64,000 nucleotides of DNA, taken from Rhodamnia argentea (taxonomy: Eukaryota; Streptophyta; Magnoliopsida; Myrtales; Myrtaceae). Each line of letters opens with the position of its first letter. Positions within the stretch are counted from its first letter, which is position 1. Where the stretch lies: contig NC_063160.1 in the NCBI RefSeq assembly GCF_020921035.1, forward strand, positions 21,115,595 to 21,179,594, read 5' to 3'. The notes beneath the pieces were generated by a model. That model was given only the letters and a program-made list of their open reading frames with translations. It ran no database searches and was not told the DNA's origin. The position numbers and the translations under genes are program-made. Positions 11,901 to 23,950 of this stretch are shown in pieces.

Positions 11901-12315
11901 ATACATCACAAGTGCTATAACTTTCATACGGCGCTCACTTGAGTGTCATAATTTTTTTTTCGATCACTTGAGCACTATAACTTATATACAGCACTCGCTT
12001 AAGTGCCATTACTTTTTCTCGATCATTTCAGTGTCGTATAATATTTCAATCGATCATTTTTTTTGGTCCAATTCAATCGATTATTTGAGTGCCATAACTT
12101 TTTTAAAAACGTTCACCACAAGTGCTATGCCATGTCGGATTTGCGGCACTTGGGTAAATGTTTCAATAAACAAATTGGCATTCAAGTGATCGATTGAAAG
12201 TTATGACACTTAAGTGAACATTTTTTTAGAAATTATGATACTTAAGTGATCGAAAAAAAGTTATGATACTCAAGTGAATGCCGTATGAAAGTTATGGTTG
12301 TACTTATCCCTGTAT
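11901..12315. mobile_element. Fold-back MITE
   Basis: The two arms are inverted copies: 'ctataactttcatacggc' near 11913 and its reverse complement near 12280, each continuing into repeats of 'cacttgagtgtcataa'. The short motif 'cgatcacttgagtgccataa' recurs several times within each arm, so the element looks built from shorter repeats. It is non-coding. Confidence 0.6.
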
Positions 12316-14267
12316 CGTACGGTATTCTTCTCCTAAGATGTAACCAAAGTAGGGTGATAGCACAGCCCCACAGTTATGATATGGCTATTTCAAATAAATA
12401 ATGCAATCCTGAAACTCTCCATCTGAAATCAGGGGCGATTCCTTTATGCAGATGCGTGCTTTGATAATTATGACATGACTATGTCACTCGTGACTCCCCG
12501 AAACGACGACGACCCACACGATCTCATATAGTTCTTGTTCTTCCAAAGATGTCCAGTGGATATTTATAGAAAGAAAAATCAATGTCTATTTTCATTCAAG
12601 TCTGAAAATCAAAAGATTCATGACCGTAATTAGGGCGTGAGAAAATTTTACTTGTAACAGACCTGCAGATCAGACAAATTGCTTGCCTTTGCCCCGTTCA
12701 GATTTGCATGTGAATGCACACCGCAAATTGCATTTTGAAGGGGGAAAAAAAGGACTTTTTCTCTATTTATTGTCAAGTTGGCAACTGGAGATGGAACTAA
12801 GTAGAGATGAGCTTGTTCAGAGTCAGTTCAGGTTTCACTTGGAACTTGATACTCACCCATCGAAATCAGTTCTCCAATTTTGGAATCTAAAACGTACCAT
12901 GCATACCCTAAAACCTAGAACCTACCCGTTACAAGTTCCAAAATCGTTTTTAGGATCTATACCTGTATTCTCAATTGAACGATTATAGTGAATCATCACT
13001 TTTAATGACTACCATTTGCTGCTACAATTCACTGATCACAATTCCTATTTAGACACAACAAGAAGATGAAATATTAACAATGTAAAAGTCTCATTCATGA
13101 ATATCGCTGGAAATGGAAGCTTAGACTAGTGATTCTAGATTAAATATTCATCATCGGACACCATGCAATACTATATAATCGCGCGAAGACATAAAACAAG
13201 AAAAATATAAAGATTTGTTCCAGGTCATGAAACCTAAAGGTCGAAACCGGTTCTCCAATTTTTGAAACCTGTAACCTATCATACATATCCTGGAACCAAA
13301 TTGGTTCCCACCGGTTCAACCAGTCATGATCCAGTTATCCGGTTCCTGGTTCTATCTTGAAATCATACCCACCCCTATGATTAAGATCATCGTCGTCGAG
13401 CCACGTTCACATGCGCGCGCTCGAACTCTAAGTTCACACATCAGAGGGCTCGATTCAAAATTTGCCACGACTAGACTCTGGAACAAGTTGGTCTTCCTCG
13501 ATCGAGTTCGCCATATCAGGAAGAACAAAATTACCTATAATAACGATTGCGTTATAGTCTTAACTTGCCGATTACGTGCTTCGCTGAAACAACAAACGAT
13601 GCGTAGCTCACGGATGAGATAAATAATGTTGTTGCATAATACTCTGCTCAATAGATTCTGGACTCAACAACATATGTCCCCTATATATCTGATCATCCAG
13701 TGCTACAATGTGCTGAGATAAGAATTCGGACAGCATGGAAAGAAAGGAAAATAATCTCTTCATTGTTTTTAGATATGTGGTCCTGCATGGTTGCTTGAAT
13801 GACACCGCCGACGGTCGAACGAAAAAAAAATGATTAAATGGGACGAAAGTAAATAAAATACTTTAAAATTTTGAATATGAACCACTGATATCTTCAACCA
13901 GTTTCAGGCTTCAAGAAGATTTATGTCTATCGATGTTCTATGGCGACAAAGCGAGGTGCAGTATATGTGAAATGGCTTTGAATGATGCCGTCGAATTCCA
14001 GCCATTTTGTGCCTTGTAATTTTGTTTCTCTCCAGAGGCAGGCTCAAGGGATGCCCAGTACAGCACATAACGAGTCCCCACATGCCTCAAGGCCCAGACA
14101 ACATTCAACAGAGGAAGTTGGTGAAATGACCAGCATCTCTAAGACACACTGACTTTTCCTCCCTGTGTCTGAACTTGCCAGCTAAAAATTACTCAAAAAA
14201 GAAGAAGAATTTAGAATTTGTCACATAAGAACTCAGATTCAACTGCAATTCATGGAAAAGGTCTGTC

Positions 14268-14269
<2 letters not shown>
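12316..14269. other. Intergenic region with decayed repeats
   Basis: No gene is supported. Two similar stretches in the same orientation (about 12850-12960 and 13230-13330) share 'ggttctccaatttt' and 'taacctatcatacata' wording, suggesting a decayed dispersed repeat of the 'ggttcc' type. The rest is unremarkable. Confidence 0.35.

Positions 14270-14314
<45 letters not shown>
14270..14314. repeat. (GA)n microsatellite, about 45 bp
   Basis: An uninterrupted GA run, the longest in the window. Confidence 0.95.
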
Positions 14315-14317
<3 letters not shown>

Positions 14318-14504
14318 GAAGGCCTTCATGTTCTGTGAATGAGATTGCTTTGGTACAACAAAACCAAGTACATAGGCCCACCATTCTCACTCCAGTGACA
14401 TGCGGTGATCCGCAGGACCATAGCCAAGGACAAGCACGATTCTTTTCTTCCTTTTGGAGTTGATTCTGACTGAGGCTGCGTTTGGCACATGAAGGCCATG
14501 TTAC

Positions 14505-14669
14505 CTTGCCCCCAAAACCTCCATATCCGGACAACAAAGTAATGTCCTCTGAGAGGATGAGATCATTCCATCTACTTGAAAACAACTTATGAGTAACCAT
14601 CTCAACTTTGAACGCGTCGTAAATGCATGAGTTCGAGGGCTTTGCTTCACTTGGCAAGGAGTCACGGTG
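14505..14669 (-). other. Exon-like segment of an unrecognised gene
   Basis: A 165-nt stretch is open in one frame for exactly 55 codons. It is bounded on the minus strand by a pyrimidine-rich acceptor ending TTTTAG and a donor AAG|GTAAC. The encoded residues (for example AFKVEMVTHKLFSSRWND) match no family I know. It could be an exon of an unidentified split gene, a spliced 3' UTR of the PPR gene upstream on the same strand, or chance. Confidence 0.2.
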
Positions 14670-17600
14670 CTAAAACTGGGAAGCAGGAAATCAAGAACTT
14701 TTAAAATGCAAGGGGGCAAGGTGATAATTACCTCGCTGTGAGCAGGAGAAGACTATCGATCCAGGTCTCACGAGCCAAACCTGGAGGTTCGTGTGGACTA
14801 ATGACTAAAAAAACCGAACCCAAGATGAGTGACAAATTGGAATTATGATGAAATGACCATGACAGTACTTGGACAGGTTACTAAAACCAGAGTGGATGAC
14901 CCCTTCACCATTTCCTGTCTTTTTTATTTTTTCCTCAGAACATCAAAAATGACTAACAGAAGTACCTTCAAAAGGGTCCTCAACTTTATTGACATGGACT
15001 AGACCCTCATCTCAAGGACACCATTGTAAGGTCAAGTACTTGACAAAAGATTCTACAATAAGATTACGAATGAATACTGATCCACATGAGCATCTGAAAG
15101 CCAGATGGGGGTAATGTGTTCTGCACATGGTACCTCTGGGTAGCTCCCTTTAAGCGAGGAAAGAGCATAAATCGGCAATTCACCTGCACCGGCCGGTACC
15201 CGTTTGAACATTTCAAAGTAGGAAGTAATCACTTGAAATTGAAGGAACATTGGCCAAAGCTGGAGAATCATTTTATACAAGGAGTGAGAAATGTCGCACA
15301 AAATAAGGACATACAAACAACAATTGAAATTCCACCTGTAATCCGAGGAGTAAACTGAAAAATCATTTCATGAAAAAAGCGAGATGCAAGCAAACAACTA
15401 CATCATACTTCCATCCATGCTTTCTAATTTTCATGAGAATTCCCTGTGCACACATAATACATCACCTGCTTGGAGAAGTGGTTATTCTAAGTGATTGACA
15501 TCCTACCTTCAAACACACTAGAAACTAAAGACTGTCGGTGACCTGTCCAAAGGCGAGAGTGGCTTGATTTGAACCCATTTTCATTTCTCAATTTAGCCTT
15601 TCCAACTTAAAGTTCCTGCAAAAGGGCGCCTAAAAAATCATGGAGTGAATTTTCGTCAACATCTCAGTGATTTCATAAGCTAGAGTTTTGAAACGTCCTT
15701 TCTCTCTTGATATTTATAAAAAAAAAATAAAAACCAGCTTGCGATTTAGGATGCTATGCTAAGTTGCAATTTTCGATTGTGGATAAGCAATTATGGTAGT
15801 ATGGAAACACACTTGTTGCATGAATGAAATCGACATTAGTCGGCGGCTGTTTTAAGTTCCAATTGTGTCGAAATCAGTTCAAGTTGCCTTTCCTGCTCTC
15901 CATATGGCTAGAAAAGAATTGAAGTACAAAAGTACCCTATTGAGAATGTGGGGTACGATAAGCTGCATTAAATTTGTGAAATATGGAAAATGCAAAAAAG
16001 CAGTGCCTCGTTTTATTTTAAAAGGTAAGAGGAGAGCCATCCATAAGCTATCTGCTGGACAATTTTCAAACTGAAAGTAAATTTCACTGTTAAACAATAA
16101 TAAATCAAATGGAGGCAAAAATATACACTCCATTGTCAAAGCTTGAACTGCAAGCTAAAATTGCTTTATTTCAAATGTAGACCCCGAACCAGAAGATACC
16201 TAAACAGATTTGGGGGGTTATCACTGAAGAAAAACTGTAGCATTTCCCATTGGCGATGCTGCTACAGGGTATGTTAGGATTCCAAAAGCAAACATCCATT
16301 CAGAGCAGAGTTGTTGAGCCCGAAATATTCAAGCTGGAGCAGCAAGAGGTCCACATACACCAAAAGGTTTACTCAATAAACTATAGGTGTCATGGGACAA
16401 AATGACATTCATGACTGTATCCTGCTCGATTATCTTCCATGAACAAAATCACGAGTATTAAAGCCTAATAAGTGATTCAAAGATCAACATAAAATTTCCT
16501 TTCCCTCCTTATTTTATGAAGGAAAAGGAATCACAAGTGTGCCATGAAAATATGGCAATTCTTATGGTCCACTGGCAGAGTAGCACTGTCGAGCAATGGT
16601 TAATTATGGACTTACTGCCAAAAAGTAACTATGCTTAGTTCTATTACTAGTTCAAGGCAAAACAGTATTTGCTATTTCAAAAATAGATATTATCTTCTCA
16701 TCTATACTAGATTCAGGATAATAATTACACATGTAAATTCTTCTAGTTGACATTTTATAATGAGACCACTGCATTTACGGTCTACTAACATACAAAGAGT
16801 TAAATAATTTTCGACGTGAAATGCTCAGCAAAAATCAGACATCAAAACTCTATTATTTTATCACCAAGTTGCATTGTTCTCCAACTTCTATGTTATTCCA
16901 AGTAAATGAAGGATGATAACTCTTTGGGAGGTTAAATTATCAACATTAGTATTGTTGTTACCGTGGTTGTAGTATGAGGAAGCAGATGGTTTAGCATCTG
17001 GTAACCCCCCGTGGCACTTTGTCAAGGTTGTCGCAGGCTCATTGACAGTCATTTTGCCGTTGGTGAAGACTCGTTCAACTTGAAATCTCAATTTGACAGA
17101 CTGAGCCTGCAACATTGATAATGGCCTTGAGTGGTCTATGGTTCAGAACAATTATGGTGTAGTACAAAGCCAGAAATAAGAGTGGGGTGGAGGTTGTTCT
17201 CCTGCTCAAAGTCCATTTTGGCTTTCAAAGCACTACCCGTAAAGCTGGCGATGAAACTTATGATTTTTCAACAGAAGCATAGAAAATTGAAGAGCTACTA
17301 GAAAATGCAAAGACAAGGTAAAGAGCTCAATCCAGGAGAAGTCAGTAATTATCACATCCTAACAATGGACGGAAGGAATGGGCGATACAATATGCATCTC
17401 TTTTGGGGTCCTATGGGAGTAGTTTTACAGAACAAGAGGCAAAAACTGTAAGTGTTTCTTGAGTGTAGTTCTTACTACAAGAGATGAGTCATAAACCATA
17501 TATGTAGCATGTTTATAATTACTAGTCACAAATAATCAAAAGTGTGATAATAGTCCTGACTACCTCACAAGCAGCTGCGTGTTGTCATAGCTTATCTTCT

Positions 17601-18045
17601 TCTAAAAGTAGTGCCGAGGCTTACGTCATTTTGCCACCTTTTTTCCTTTTCATTGGCAATATTTACTATGCAAAGCACCTATACGGGACAACTAGCTGCA
17701 ACATCAGTATGCAAATCCTTTTCAAGCACCTTCAAACAAATTGAGATTAGAATCTAATTCTCCGACTATTCCATTTGACTACCTCTAGTCTTACGATTCA
17801 TGTCAACCTTGTCAAAGACATTTGACTTTTAAGAATGTTGTCTAATTCCAAAGTCATACGCCAGGTTCTCCTATCAGCTTTCTCTTTGAAATGCAGTCCA
17901 TCTCTGTATATTGTACGTGCATCTATGCCTCCAATTTCAAGCTGTTCTGCAAGAAAGCCATTTGAACTACGCTTAATTAAGCATGGTCATACTCCAAGCA
18001 GAAGTAGAAACCACTTCTTCATAGTTTATCCAAATCGAACCCAAT
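14670..18045. other. Region downstream of the PPR gene
   Basis: There is no complete gene. Apart from the two exon-like pieces (14505-14669 and 16962-17106) the sequence is AT-rich and non-repetitive, like introns or spacer. It may contain a poorly coding transcript on the minus strand. Confidence 0.3.
16962..17106 (-). other. Second exon-like segment of an unrecognised gene
   Basis: A 145-nt open stretch is bounded on the minus strand by an acceptor (ATGTTGCAG) and a donor (CACG|GTAACA). It would encode residues such as VERVFTNGKMTVNEPATT, which I cannot assign. It lies on the same strand as the PPR gene and the segment at 14505. Confidence 0.2.
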
Positions 18046-19485
18046 TTAATTTGTGACCTCAATCCAACTACATCCAGTATCTTTCTTCAACCTTTTTTCT
18101 TTCATTAATCCCCTCAACGATCCAATCTGATCCCACATGCCAAATCTAGCATATAAGTTTGATAGCAATATATAAATTCCAGCATTTTGAGGATCCCACT
18201 CAAGTGCTCTTTGAGCAGCCAATTTTCCCAGTTCAACGTTCCCACTGTCCAAGCAAGCGTTGAGAAGAGCCCCCCACATCGAATCAGTACCGCCAAACCC
18301 CTTCTGAAGCATCTCGTCAAGAAGCTTCCATGCTCTATCCAACTCACCTGCCCTAGAAAGAAGATCCACCAGACAACTGTAGTGCTCTTGGGTAGGCTTC
18401 ACGTTGTACTCATTTCGAATTGATTCGAAAAATTCAATCCCAAGTGCCACTTTACCAGTTCGAGCACAAGCTGCAATAACAGTCACAAAGGCTACCTCAT
18501 CTGGCTTGATCCCTTTTATCAGCATTTCTTTATACAATCCTATCACCTTGCCATAACAACCATTTGTTCCGTAAGCATCCAACATGGAAGTCCAAAGAAC
18601 AAGGTCATTCTTTCCCTCTCCTCCATTTCCAGCCAAAGCAAATACTTGACAAGCCTTTTCTACTAAGCCACATTTACCATACATTTCAATCAGTGAACTC
18701 TGCAAAAACAAATCGTTCTCAGAATCGTAAACTGTGCGAACAAGGCAGCCATGAACCTGCCTTCCCAACTCAACTGCAGACAGTCCAGTGGATGCCCTTA
18801 ACATCGCTGACAATGTGAAATGATCCTGATGTAAATTCAAGAGAGGCATGTTTCTAGCCACTTTGAGCCCCTCTGACCACATCTTAGCATCGATATAACC
18901 AGACAGTAGAGCATTGGCACAAACAGTGTTCTTTACAGGAATTTCATCAAACAGCTGTGCCGCATCATCAACCAATGATGATTTTGCATACAAATCGATC
19001 AGAGCACCATTAACAAAAACACTGGACGACCAACCTAACCTCAAGATGAGGGCATGCATCTGTTTACCGAAAATAACACCCTCATCGTCGGACGAAGCCG
19101 TCAAAGTGCTGCATAGAGCATATGAATCTAAAAGAACACCATTGAAATGCATGAAAGAGAAGGTCTTTAGTGCATATGGGGCAAACCCATTTCGAGCAAA
19201 CTGAGATATCAGAATATTGAAGGGTACTGGGTCTCTGTTGGGGATCAAGAACTTGCACAACTTAGTCAATATTTGAAGGTTGGTTCTTGGAACGCATGCA
19301 GCGTATGAGAAGATGAGTTTGGCTTGGATGCTTGGGGACAAGAGAAGTAACCCCGTTGTGAGCAGGTGGGCATGCCATTTCTTGATCGATGTCAGGGTCT
19401 TGGTCCGTGGGGAATGATGCAAGAAGCGACCGATCGCGTTAACACTCCATGAACTTTGGTTGGACATGGGTAATGCTATTAGCAC
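18046..19485 (-). CDS. Pentatricopeptide repeat protein, PLS class, E subgroup
   Basis: This intronless gene encodes 479 residues. Tandem PPR motifs run from about residue 85 to 395. Recognisable repeat starts include PVPFNILISQFARNGFAPYA, SSVFVNGALIDLYAKSSLVD, NDLVLWTSMLDAYGTNGCYG and EHYSCLVDLLSRAGELDRAW. Alternating motif lengths indicate the PLS class. An E domain follows (about 400-476): SMWGALLNACLDSGNVELGK to KKDTGCSWIEV. The protein stops just after this, so there is no DYW deaminase domain. PLS-E proteins usually bind organellar RNA and help C-to-U editing with a DYW partner supplied in trans. The N-terminus could be an organellar targeting peptide. I chose the first Met; Met7 is an alternative. 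It is short for a PLS protein, so it may have few targets. Confidence 0.93.
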   Translation of the reverse strand: MLIALPMSNQSSWSVNAIGRFLHHSPRTKTLTSIKKWHAHLLTTGLLLLSPSIQAKLIFSYAACVPRTNLQILTKLCKFLIPNRDPVPFNILISQFARNGFAPYALKTFSFMHFNGVLLDSYALCSTLTASSDDEGVIFGKQMHALILRLGWSSSVFVNGALIDLYAKSSLVDDAAQLFDEIPVKNTVCANALLSGYIDAKMWSEGLKVARNMPLLNLHQDHFTLSAMLRASTGLSAVELGRQVHGCLVRTVYDSENDLFLQSSLIEMYGKCGLVEKACQVFALAGNGGEGKNDLVLWTSMLDAYGTNGCYGKVIGLYKEMLIKGIKPDEVAFVTVIAACARTGKVALGIEFFESIRNEYNVKPTQEHYSCLVDLLSRAGELDRAWKLLDEMLQKGFGGTDSMWGALLNACLDSGNVELGKLAAQRALEWDPQNAGIYILLSNLYARFGMWDQIGSLRGLMKEKRLKKDTGCSWIEVTN

Positions 19486-19687
19486 GGTTTAACGGTTCAT
19501 TCAAGTGAATTTATATGTGCAAGACCGTTTGGCCTACGACGAAAGAGAAACTTTTATATGCTCTCTTTTGGAAGTACCGGGCTACACGTAACACAAAATG
19601 TACAACATGATCAACAGGAGAATACTGTACATTATGGTCAATCAGAAGCAAAATTGCACATTACGGTCAAGCCAAGTGAGAGTAAAA
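19486..19687. other. Spacer between PPR gene and SAUR cluster
   Basis: No feature is recognised. It contains the 5' flank of the PPR gene and the left edge of the SAUR tandem array. Confidence 0.4.
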
Positions 19688-19867
19688 TACTCTCAGTCTT
19701 AGCTTTTCACCTTGATAGGATCTCCTAGTTCTTAAGAGGACGGAACAGATCCTCCTATAGTCGTCAAAGTTAAGTAAGACAAACTAGATAGCCAACAGAG
19801 GCGTTAAGCCGCCAGAGGCAAAGTTAAAAGATTTGTCATCAGGAATCGTTTCAGGATCTTCGTTTTT

Positions 19868-20167
19868 CTATGTCCATGATAAGCAAGAAGTGATGCTGAT
19901 GAAAGTCTCCTCGTCGCAAGGAATTGTTAGCCCCCCCGTCGGATGATCAAAGCCGTATTCTTCTTCAGATCTGCTTAGCAAACCCTGGAATGGAGGATGG
20001 CTTAAATAGGATATTGGGACCACGAAACGCTTCTGAGTTTCTCCAACATAGACCGTGAAGTAACCTTTTGGCACATCCAGCGGAGCTGAAGCGGCTTTTC
20101 TCGCCGCCATAAGGGTTTGACTGAAAAACTTCTTTGCTGGTAGAGAACCGGGCAATCTGATACCCAT
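19868..20167 (-). CDS. SAUR: SAUR protein, cluster type A
   Basis: This intronless gene encodes 99 residues from [15 protein letters not shown]; an in-frame ATG four codons upstream is less likely because family members start MGIRLPG. The core is [53 protein letters not shown] and a C-terminal ITSCLSWT. It belongs with the SAUR19-24-like, ARG7-like clade. This is the left-most member of the cluster and the intact partner of the pseudogene at 23205. I see no clear TATA box or TGTCTC element close upstream, unlike the type B genes, so its control may differ. Confidence 0.95.
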   Translation of the reverse strand: MGIRLPGSLPAKKFFSQTLMAARKAASAPLDVPKGYFTVYVGETQKRFVVPISYLSHPPFQGLLSRSEEEYGFDHPTGGLTIPCDEETFISITSCLSWT

Positions 20168-20340
20168 GATTTTGCGCAAGGACTAGGAAAATGCGAAAGA
20201 TTTCTGCGTGTGACCTGAAAGGAGGTGAAGGCAAAAAGCTTTCTGCTTCTTGATGAAATTCTCTTCTGGTGAAGGTTTAATGTAGAACAGTTTGAATACT
20301 AAATGCTCTTGAAATTTAATAGATGGTTAAGTGCTGGGGT

Positions 20341-20640
20341 CTAGGGAGGGCATGATATTGAGCAAATCACATGGTTATGTTTTTCTGACGGATCAAGACA
20401 CACGAGGCTTGAAATCTGTGTGGTGTCCAGTGGTTGAGGTACATTGTGTCCGGTCTCTTCACAAGCCAATGGGAAACCAGCTAAAGTTTTGCAGGTGCAG
20501 GTCAAGTAACCGATCTCGATGAAAATGAGAGGCCAACCAATACATGGGTCCGAAACATCTCTAAGATTTCTGACCTTGTTTTTGCTCACTATTACAGAGA
20601 ACACAGACATGCATAATGTAGGCCGAAGTTTGTCTGCTTA
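20341..20640 (-). pseudogene. Relic reading frame, copy 1 (possible receptor-kinase ectodomain piece)
   Basis: On the minus strand an open frame reads SVIVSKNKVRNLRDVSDPC, then GYLTCTCKTLAGFPLACEE, then GHNVPQPLDTTQISSL. The same frame recurs at 23699, 26130 and 32672. Spaced cysteines and the Y/F-x-IVS..NL..(P)DPC pattern faintly recall the extracellular domain of LRK10-type (GUB_WAK) receptor-like kinases. No kinase domain or flanking exon is present. It is most likely a fossil exon swept up in the SAUR duplications. The family suggestion is weak. Confidence 0.3.
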
Positions 20641-21176
20641 ATTTGGTGCCCACTATCTCCTGAACCACATACAAATATTAGATAGAGATGTTGATAGGAA
20701 CTATTCCTATTTTATTCCAATTGGGTCACCGCATGGATATAAGTTACTTCAGCTCATGGTGACTGTTTGGTTTTAGCAAGTGGGCTCTCCGTGATAGATG
20801 GCTGACTGAAACATGCGGGAACTACTGTGAAATTTTCATGCTATGCTAAAGCATCTAAGGAAAACCCTGCTTCCAGAGAAGTGGCGATACTTCCTGGATG
20901 ACAATTTTTTCGCCAGTGTCTCTTTTGAGCAGATAAATGCTACTTTCATTGCATGCCCTTGAAGGCCATCCGCGAGGCCTGCAATGTAAGTAAAGGGCAA
21001 ATTGTCAAGGTGGCTGCCATTTCAGTGGCATGACCTACTGAATGAATGTCAATGAATCTGCTCCACAAGACCGGAAAAAATTATTCAGCATTCCAGTGAA
21101 TCAACAAGTCTAGGAGGGTTGGAGTAAAATCCAGCTACCTCGATGGAATTTTTACTATCGCATTGGGATTTTCTGT

Positions 21177-21400
21177 CTAGATTTCGTTACTGCAATCTTG
21201 TCTATCAGAATATAATATTATAGACAGTAGCACTGTCCATAGTCCAAAAGTGAAGTCCATAAGTTTTAGCAACCGCGATGTTTGATTTGCATATGTGTGG
21301 GCTGCATCTGCTGAATATTGATTGCAGACTGACATGTTTCCCGATAACTTTTGACTTAAGTTGCTTAGCAAATGGGAATTCAATCAGTTCTCAATTCTGC
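21177..21400 (-). other. Conserved frame in the SAUR linker, copy 1
   Basis: The minus strand is open with NMSVCNQYSADAAHTYANQT. The same stretch recurs near 24590-24700 and 26870-27080. It lies downstream of each type B SAUR. It may be 3' UTR that stays open by chance, or a second relic exon. Confidence 0.2.
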
Positions 21401-21546
21401 AGTTCAGATGACTGAAAGAGCAAATTTTCCATTGATCTCTTTTGAATGGTACATTCAGTACAAGTTTGCTACAGAAATACGTAAAAGGAATGTGCATGGG
21501 ATTTGCTAATATTACACAAAATTGTTTTTGGCTTGCTTATCTCCTC

Positions 21547-21837
21547 TTACGATTGACTCAACCGCGAAGTGAGGGCAATGAATGTGTCTTCTGTGCAAGG
21601 AATTGTGAGACCGCCCATAGCATGATCGAAGCCAAATTCTTCCTCGGCCTTACTGAGCAAGTCCTGAAACAAAGGCTGATTCAAGAACGATATGGGCACC
21701 ACGTATCTCTTCTTCTGTCTCTCTCCAACATAGACTGCAAGGCAGCCTTTTGGGACTGAGGCGGCTTCTCTGCTGATGAGAAGAGATCGCCGGAGAATCT
21801 GCTTCACATGCATAATACTCGGCAAGTGAATGGCCAT
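21547..21837 (-). CDS. SAUR: SAUR protein, cluster type B
   Basis: This intronless gene encodes 96 residues starting [20 protein letters not shown]. The core is [54 protein letters not shown] and LTSRLSQS at the end. A Cys replaces the usual Tyr/His after VPKG. It is paralogous to the genes at 24879 and 27288. Its promoter is the intact reference for this type: a TATATATAA box at 21951, an auxin-response core at 22017 and a CACATG box at 22039. Confidence 0.95.
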   Translation of the reverse strand: MAIHLPSIMHVKQILRRSLLISREAASVPKGCLAVYVGERQKKRYVVPISFLNQPLFQDLLSKAEEEFGFDHAMGGLTIPCTEDTFIALTSRLSQS

Positions 21838-21950
21838 ATGTTATACGGAGAAAATGAAGGAGATGGCAAATTCTTTGATGAAGAAAGAAAATGTTTTTCT
21901 AGCTGAGAGATCTCGAGGGCTTGGTATGACTCTGAAAAAAGAAATGCATC

Positions 21951-21959
21951 TATATATAA
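21951..21959 (-). promoter_or_regulatory. TATA box of SAUR 21547
   Basis: TATATATAA lies about 114 bp before the ATG. The identical box precedes SAUR 24879. Confidence 0.7.
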
Positions 21960-22016
21960 GATATGGGAATGTTAGAATGAGTGGCGTGTGAGGCATCTGT
22001 TCTCTGGTTTGATCAA

Positions 22017-22044
22017 GAGACATATTCACCTGAAGGTTCACATG
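22017..22044 (-). promoter_or_regulatory. AuxRE core plus CACATG box upstream of SAUR 21547
   Basis: GAGACA (22017-22022; TGTCTC on the gene strand) is the auxin-response-factor core. CACATG (22039-22044) is an E-box variant bound by PIF and BES1-type factors. The pair recurs upstream of SAURs 27288, 29202, 31031 and 35925. Confidence 0.45.
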
Positions 22045-22049
22045 GTCCT

Positions 22050-23032
22050 GTCTTCCAACTCATCATCAGGAACTTTGACATTGATTGAGACTTCTGTTCT
22101 TTGTTAGAGTGCACTCTATGCCCTACCACGTCCAGCATAAGAAACCTGTGCAAGGGACCACCAGAAAGTTTTCAGGATTTATGACTTATTTGTTGAAGAA
22201 GCCAAACTTCTAATAGGACACAAGCCAGACGTCCTGCTCATCAGTTAGTCATATCTGTTAACATACCTAAAACTCAAGGACCGATAAAGCATCCGGGTAC
22301 TTCATTTCCATGAAATTTTTTTTCTCCTGGCATTTACTCTATTTGTAGCAATGTTAAGGCATTCTTCTGTTACTGAGAGGTTGTCCTCTTTTAAATGCAG
22401 AAGCAGCTCCACATTGGCCTAACGTGAAGCTGGCTGCAGAGTAAGCGGAAGATTAACTGGTGCAGGTTACTTGAAGTATCACATGATTATCGAGAAATCT
22501 TCCGTTGTACCGCAGTTTGTCACAACAGAGCTCTGCCCAACTGTTTTGGAGACAATAATTGAACTTAAGAATGTAATGGGAAGCCAGAAAAAAAAAGGCT
22601 GAAGAAAGCAATGATCCATTTCTGGATGCCGAAGAAAGTGCCTAATCTCCTAAAACAATATAACCTTACCGATCTAGATCTGTACCTCTAGATCATTACC
22701 ACACTTCAATTATATAACCTTGTCATCAGACTCAAAGGAGAGAGAAAAAACCAACTGCCTTTCTTCATTTATGGTGGCATCACTTAACACATGAGTATTC
22801 ATCTTTTAAAAGTAGATTGTCTTGCTGTGAAAGTATATTTTGTCCTGTCACAGCTATTTTACCCCTATTGCAACGGGAGATTGAAAATTCCAAGTGTTAC
22901 AGAGAAGACTTATAACGTATTGAAGTAGGTCATCGTGTCCGAAGCGTTATTAGCAAGATATGACGTGAATATGTATTGCAATTTGGAAAATCACATTCAC
23001 CTAAAGTTGTTTGCATCTTTCCAAAGGCTTTC
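22050..23032. other. Tail of array unit 1
   Basis: No gene. The sequence from about 22060 to 22600 is repeated in the tails at 25400-26100 and 27700-28380 (shared phrase 'cacattggcctaa' and 'gaagctggctg'). Confidence 0.5.
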
Positions 23033-23204
23033 TCAGTCTTAGCTTTTCACCTTAAGATTGGATCTCCCGGTTGTTAAGAGGACGAAACCGATCCTCCCAT
23101 AGTTGTCAAAGTTAAGTGAGATGACTAGCTAGGTAACAAAGGCATTAAGCCACCAGGGGCATAAAATGAAAATTTGTCATCAGGAATTTTTTCAGAATGT
23201 TCGT

Positions 23205-23487
23205 TTTCTTTGACCATGTCAAGCAAGAACCTTTTCACAAAGAACCATTAGCCCTCCTGTCGGATAATCGAAGTGGCATATTTCTTCGGATCTGCTTAGC
23301 AAATCCTGGAATGAAGGCTAGCTTAAATAGGTTATTGGGACCCCGAAATGCTTCGGAGTTTCTCCAACATCGATCGTGAAGAAAACTCTTGGCACATTCA
23401 GAGGAGCTGAAGCGGCTTTTCTCACCACCACAATGGTTTGACTAACAATTTCTTCGCTTGTAGAGAACTGGGCAATCTGATACCCAT
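23205..23487 (-). pseudogene. SAUR pseudogene, type A
   Basis: This is a clear copy of the SAUR at 19868: the N-terminal MGIRLPSSL, SAPLNVP and VPITYLS blocks are still readable. It is shifted out of frame about 22 codons in, has a stop straight after YLS, and the C-terminal block has lost about 25 bp and the TIPCDE motif. The conserved tyrosine and lysine positions of the core have also changed. It is a dead host gene from duplication of array unit 1. Confidence 0.85.
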
Positions 23488-23698
23488 GATGTTGCACAAT
23501 CACTAAGAAAATGCAAAAGATTTCTGCATGTGCAACTTAAAAAGCGGTGAGGACAAAGAATTTTATGCTTCTTGAAGAAAATTCTCTTCTGGTAAAGGGC
23601 ATATCTAGAAGGGTTTGAAAACTAAATGCTCTCAAAATTTAATATATGGCAGCGTTTGAGTGCGGGAGGGGTCTAGGGAGGGCCTGATATTGAGGAAA

Positions 23699-23950
23699 TC
23701 ACATGGTTATGTTTTTCTGACTGATCAAGAAAAGCAAGAGGCTGAAAATCTGTGTGGTGTCTGGTGGTTGAGGTACATAATGTCCTTTCTCTTCACAAGC
23801 CAATGGAAAACCAGCTACAGATTCGAAGGTGCAGATCGAGTAATCGACCTTGATGTAAATGTGAGGCCAACTGATACATGGGTCCGGAACATCTCTAAGA
23901 TTTCTGACCATGTTTTTGCTCACTATTGCAGACAACAGATATGCATAATG
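23699..23950 (-). pseudogene. Relic reading frame, copy 2
   Basis: This is the same minus-strand frame as at 20341: AIVSKNMVRNLRDVPDPCIS, then FESVAGFPLACEEKGHYVPQ. Most of the cysteines and the GFPLACEE block are kept. Confidence 0.3.
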
